Source: Acidimicrobiaceae bacterium
GTDB lineage: Bacteria > Actinomycetota > Acidimicrobiia > Acidimicrobiales > UBA8592
DNA: 26,343 nucleotides
Assembly: GCA_002722525.1 (NCBI GenBank)
Contig: PBMJ01000018.1
Location: forward strand, 1 to 26,343
Direction: 5' to 3'
The notes beneath the pieces are model-generated. The model was not told where the DNA came from. It worked only from the letters and a program-made list of their open reading frames with translations, and ran no database searches. Position numbers and translations under genes: made by a program. Positions 23,607 through 26,343 of the stretch are shown here, piece after piece. How positions within the stretch are numbered: position 1 is the stretch's first letter; each line of letters opens with the position of its first letter.

Positions 23607-24595
23607 GAGCTGAGTTGGATAACCCCATTTCTGGGGATTAAAGGCCTCATCCTTTTATCGTCTATTAGTGCTGCTGTCCCTAACCCGTGAGTAGTGTTTG
23701 GCCCTATCGCTGAAGCTAAATGGCACCAGGACGTTAACCCTACTGGCCCGTCAAAAGTAGATGAAATGACTGAAGAGATTCCGGCAGTCCGAGCGACCTT
23801 TGAAAGAGCGACCACAGAGTCGATTCCTCCTAGTAAGAGAGGCTTAAGAATTATAGCATTCACTAACCCCATACTTATTACCTGCTTGATAGATTCCGCG
23901 TCAGGAGTCAGAGCATCCGTGGCTACTGGGATAGGTAGCTCGGCTCGCACTTGATGAAGTTGTTCAATCGTCGAAACGGGGTCTTCCACATACTCAAGTT
24001 GGTCACGAAAGAGTTTTTCGGCCTGTCTGGTTATCTCCACTGCCTCTCGAAGAGTCCATGAACAGTTCGCATCGAGTCGAATCTTAATTTCAGATGTTAC
24101 GTATTCAGAGACTATCTTCAGCCTTCTCTGATCCTCGGGAAAGCCCATCTTTACCTTGATCGTCCTATACCCATCGTTCAGCGCTTTTTCTAAAGAGTTT
24201 CTAAACTCTTCTTCATTTCCTCCTCCGATAAGGGCATTTACAAGCACCTGATCCGAAGTCCCACCAAGAACAGACCATAAGGGTTCGCCAAGCAAGGCAG
24301 CTTTCTGCCCCCAAATAGCGGAAGTCATTCCAGCTTGGACTTCGTTCGAAAAACTTTGCGCGTTCATCAAAAAACCTTCTAGGTTCGATTGAATTTCTTT
24401 AAGTTCATCTTTCGTTTCTAGATCAGTAACCTTCGACCACAAAGGTAGAGGAAGAACCTCTCCTTTCCCTATACACCCTTCGTGGGCAAGATGGATTTCT
24501 TGTCCTGATCTCTGGGATATTGTCTGCTGCGATGTGATAAAGGGTTCCCTCATTAGAAGGTCAATGTCGAAGATTTCTAAGATCATGCTGCTCAT
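23603..24595 (-). CDS. menC: o-Succinylbenzoate synthase (MenC)
   Basis: An enolase-superfamily enzyme of 330 residues that dehydrates SHCHC to o-succinylbenzoate. The catalytic lysines are in TIKVKMG (Lys147 and Lys149), the metal ligands are Asp175 (RLDANCSW), Glu204 (YVEDP) and Asp227 (VATDAL), and the opposite base is Lys251 (ILKPLLLGG). All required residues are present. The superfamily also includes N-acylamino acid racemases, but the men neighbours settle the role. ATG at 24595 overlaps the menH stop as ATGA, so translation is coupled; a second ATG at 24586 is possible. The gene ends inside the last codons of convergent menE. Confidence 0.9.
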   Translation of the reverse strand: MSSMILEIFDIDLLMREPFITSQQTISQRSGQEIHLAHEGCIGKGEVLPLPLWSKVTDLETKDELKEIQSNLEGFLMNAQSFSNEVQAGMTSAIWGQKAALLGEPLWSVLGGTSDQVLVNALIGGGNEEEFRNSLEKALNDGYRTIKVKMGFPEDQRRLKIVSEYVTSEIKIRLDANCSWTLREAVEITRQAEKLFRDQLEYVEDPVSTIEQLHQVRAELPIPVATDALTPDAESIKQVISMGLVNAIILKPLLLGGIDSVVALSKVARTAGISSVISSTFDGPVGLTSWCHLASAIGPNTTHGLGTAALIDDKRMRPLIPRNGVIQLSS

Positions 24596-25401
24596 AGCTT
24601 CATTAGAAATTCTTCTATACGCCTTTTAACAACTATTGGATTTTCTGTATGAGCAGCATGCCCAGCATTTGGGATAATGACATGATGAGCAGATGGAATA
24701 GCTCTTTCCATCTGCTCTGCTAACTTGGTGAATTTCTCATCATAAGCTCCAGTGATAAGAAGAGTGGGGATCTCCAATTTTTCGAGTTCTCTCCACATGG
24801 ACGTCATGATTCCAGTGCTCGCCATACGAAGACTATTTGCTATTCCGTGGGAACGCTGGGCAAGCCGTATACGTCGAATGGATCGTTTAACCCCATCGGG
24901 TAGATGAACCTGCGATGCGAAAAGGGGAAGGCGTTCCCAATACTGCACAAATTCTGACATCCCTTCGTTTTCTATACGAGATGCAAGTCGAGCATCGTTA
25001 GTAGCTCGCTCCGCAGCTTCTTCTTGATCCTCGATTCCAGGAGTCCCACCGATCAGAACTAATCCCGATATCTCTCGTGCATGCTTCAAAGAATAAGATA
25101 AGGCAAGTCGAGCACCCATTGAATAGCCGCACAGTACTCCGGGAGCATTTAGTTTCTCTTGAATCAAATTGTGGAGCTGCCCAACCATTGCCTCCATCCT
25201 ATAAACGCCCAGTTGGTCTGGAGCTGGGCTTAGTCCGTGACCTATGAGATCTGGAATAATCACCCTATTCGTAGTAGGTGAAATTAATTCTGACATAGAG
25301 TCCCCACTTCCAGTAAAACCATGTAGAAGCACGACCGGAAGCCCTTCACCTTCATCACTCACCCAAAGATCGACCGCTTCTCCACTACCGGTTCGAAGCA
25401 T
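24592..25401 (-). CDS. menH: SHCHC synthase (MenH), alpha/beta hydrolase
   Basis: An alpha/beta-hydrolase-fold protein of 269 residues that eliminates pyruvate from SEPHCHC to give SHCHC. The triad is visible: Ser94 in GYSMGARLAL (92-101), Asp221 in GAYDEKF and His248 in NAGHAAH. The oxyanion region is LLHGFTGSG (25-33), and LIGGTPGIEDQEEAAERATND is typical of MenH. Its start ATG at 25401 shares one base with the menD stop (TAATG), and its own stop overlaps menC. The order menD-menH-menC is that of the common bacterial men operon. Without the context it could be read as a generic hydrolase, but the order makes MenH the clear choice. Confidence 0.9.
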   Translation of the reverse strand: MLRTGSGEAVDLWVSDEGEGLPVVLLHGFTGSGDSMSELISPTTNRVIIPDLIGHGLSPAPDQLGVYRMEAMVGQLHNLIQEKLNAPGVLCGYSMGARLALSYSLKHAREISGLVLIGGTPGIEDQEEAAERATNDARLASRIENEGMSEFVQYWERLPLFASQVHLPDGVKRSIRRIRLAQRSHGIANSLRMASTGIMTSMWRELEKLEIPTLLITGAYDEKFTKLAEQMERAIPSAHHVIIPNAGHAAHTENPIVVKRRIEEFLMKL

Positions 25402-26343
25402 TATCCCTCACGAAAAGATGCTTGGAAACCGGAACGAATATCCTCATATGCCTTTATCGTTTCTTCGACACTGGTGTTGCATAGAAATAAGCTTGGTCCT
25501 TCTGATTCAAAGGCACTCCCTAGAGGTTTCTCAATATCTGGAGATGATTCGATTACCTCTGATTGAATACCTACTGATGATGCAATATCTACAAGGTTTG
25601 TGTGATGAGGAGTGGTAAAGAGATCCTCGAAAATGTCATTATCGATTTCATTGGCTACCGGCAGAAATGAAAATATTGCCCCACCGCCATTATCAATGAC
25701 CACGATTACTACGTCGCTTTGGAGCCTCCCTGCTGCTACTAAGCCCGCTATGTCGTGTACTGTGGCAACATCTCCTATGAGGATAAGGCATGGTCCTTCG
25801 CTAGAAGAAGAAACGCCGATACCGGTTGATATGACACCATCAATTCCATTCGCCCCTCGATTACTAATTACTTTTACATCATTCTCCATATTTTGCAGCA
25901 CCAATTCTGCATCTCTAACAATCATCGAATTTGATAGCATAAGAGAGGTTCCAGATGGAAGAGATGAAAGAATTCGTGACGCCAAAGATAGTTCACTTCG
26001 GTTTTCCGATACATGTTTCGTTACTGCCTCTAAAGCAATATTGTTGTGCTTCATCCAGAGTTCGCACCAACTGCTGTTGACCCCTCTCCCTGATGAAGGC
26101 TCAGAGAACATAGCTGTGATAGGGCCTTGGACAATATCCGTTGCTTCATGTGAGGGATCTGACCAATCCACACCAGGGGAAGCAATGACATACCTCACTG
26201 GAGGGGTTCTTTGTTTCCATAAGCGATATGCCTTTGAAGTGGCTGGTAGTCCTACATGAACAATTACGTCTACTGGAGCGAGAAGTGATGTAAATCGCTC
26301 CTCTGCGAATAAAAGCTCTCCTGATGTGATGATAGGAGCACTA
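25401..26343 (-). CDS. menD: SEPHCHC synthase (MenD), N-terminus cut by window edge
   Basis: A thiamine-diphosphate-dependent enzyme that joins 2-oxoglutarate to isochorismate at the first committed step of menaquinone synthesis. The 313 C-terminal residues are visible, against a typical full length above 500. The frame runs open to the right edge, past a GTG at 26198, and upstream codons read VDVIVHVGLPATSKAYRLW, so that GTG is internal. Family motifs: LSNSMIVRDAEL, SNRGANGIDGVISTGIGVS, the diphosphate-binding GDVATVHDIAGL and NGGGAIFSFLP. The usual Leu-rich GDLxFLHD form is GDVATVHD here. It opens the visible part of a coupled menD-menH-menC operon. menF, which makes isochorismate, is not seen and may lie further right. 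Confidence 0.92.
   Translation of the reverse strand, partial: SAPIITSGELLFAEERFTSLLAPVDVIVHVGLPATSKAYRLWKQRTPPVRYVIASPGVDWSDPSHEATDIVQGPITAMFSEPSSGRGVNSSWCELWMKHNNIALEAVTKHVSENRSELSLASRILSSLPSGTSLMLSNSMIVRDAELVLQNMENDVKVISNRGANGIDGVISTGIGVSSSSEGPCLILIGDVATVHDIAGLVAAGRLQSDVVIVVIDNGGGAIFSFLPVANEIDNDIFEDLFTTPHHTNLVDIASSVGIQSEVIESSPDIEKPLGSAFESEGPSLFLCNTSVEETIKAYEDIRSGFQASFREG

Noticed and set aside
24640..24725. Repeated 'gagcagatggaatagc / catctgctctgc' within menH
   Set aside because: A local inverted resemblance inside coding sequence explained by the protein EQMERAIPSAHH; no sign of a mobile element.
25612..26259. Plus-strand frame of 215 codons opposite menD
   Set aside because: Shadow of menD, which carries the thiamine-diphosphate and family motifs on the minus strand.

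Overview
The window looks like a chromosomal piece of an uncultivated, probably marine, actinobacterium, most likely of the Acidimicrobiia type; the lineage is inference. Supporting genes are a phosphatidylinositol mannoside (PIM) locus in mycobacterial order, a mycothiol ligase (MshC), an F420:NADPH oxidoreductase, an InhA-type enoyl-ACP reductase, a group II truncated haemoglobin and a menaquinone cluster. Base composition looks intermediate (mid-40s percent GC by eye), low for an actinobacterium. Genes are packed tightly and no gene-free stretch reaches 300 bases. I saw no tRNA, rRNA, CRISPR array, transposase, phage gene or attachment site, so this is housekeeping DNA rather than an island.

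Layout. 1-6504 (minus strand): npdG/fno, mshC, thrS, a HIT-family Ap4A phosphorylase-like gene, an unknown two-helix membrane protein, pgsA (phosphatidylinositol synthase) and patA (cut by the left edge). thrS-HIT-pgsA-patA is the conserved actinobacterial PIM locus; mycothiol and F420 functions sit just upstream. 6648-7415 (plus): InhA-like fabI. 7424-9827 (minus): two CNNM/CBS-domain membrane proteins, the first apparently with a non-standard ATA start. 10021-14671 (plus): a heterodimeric ABC exporter and a lone COG1119-type ABC ATPase. 14677-18574 (minus): thiamine pyrophosphokinase, a small membrane protein, a DHA2-type MFS exporter and a secreted YVTN beta-propeller with a calcium-type motif at its end. 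18654-20129 (plus): a VOC/glyoxalase-like protein and a short-chain dehydrogenase. 20134-22405 (minus): a metal-dependent amidohydrolase, glbO and a LOG-family protein. 22500-26343: menE on the plus strand, facing a coupled menD-menH-menC operon on the minus strand; menD is cut by the right edge.

Together these genes cover envelope phospholipid and PIM synthesis, fatty acid elongation, the thiol (mycothiol) and deazaflavin (F420) redox systems, and the respiratory quinone. I found no convincing new multi-gene system. The points most worth checking are the ATA start, the alanine in FabI at the position of InhA Ser94, the extra membrane gene inside the PIM locus, the secreted propeller, and four tail-to-tail gene pairs with no room for a terminator.
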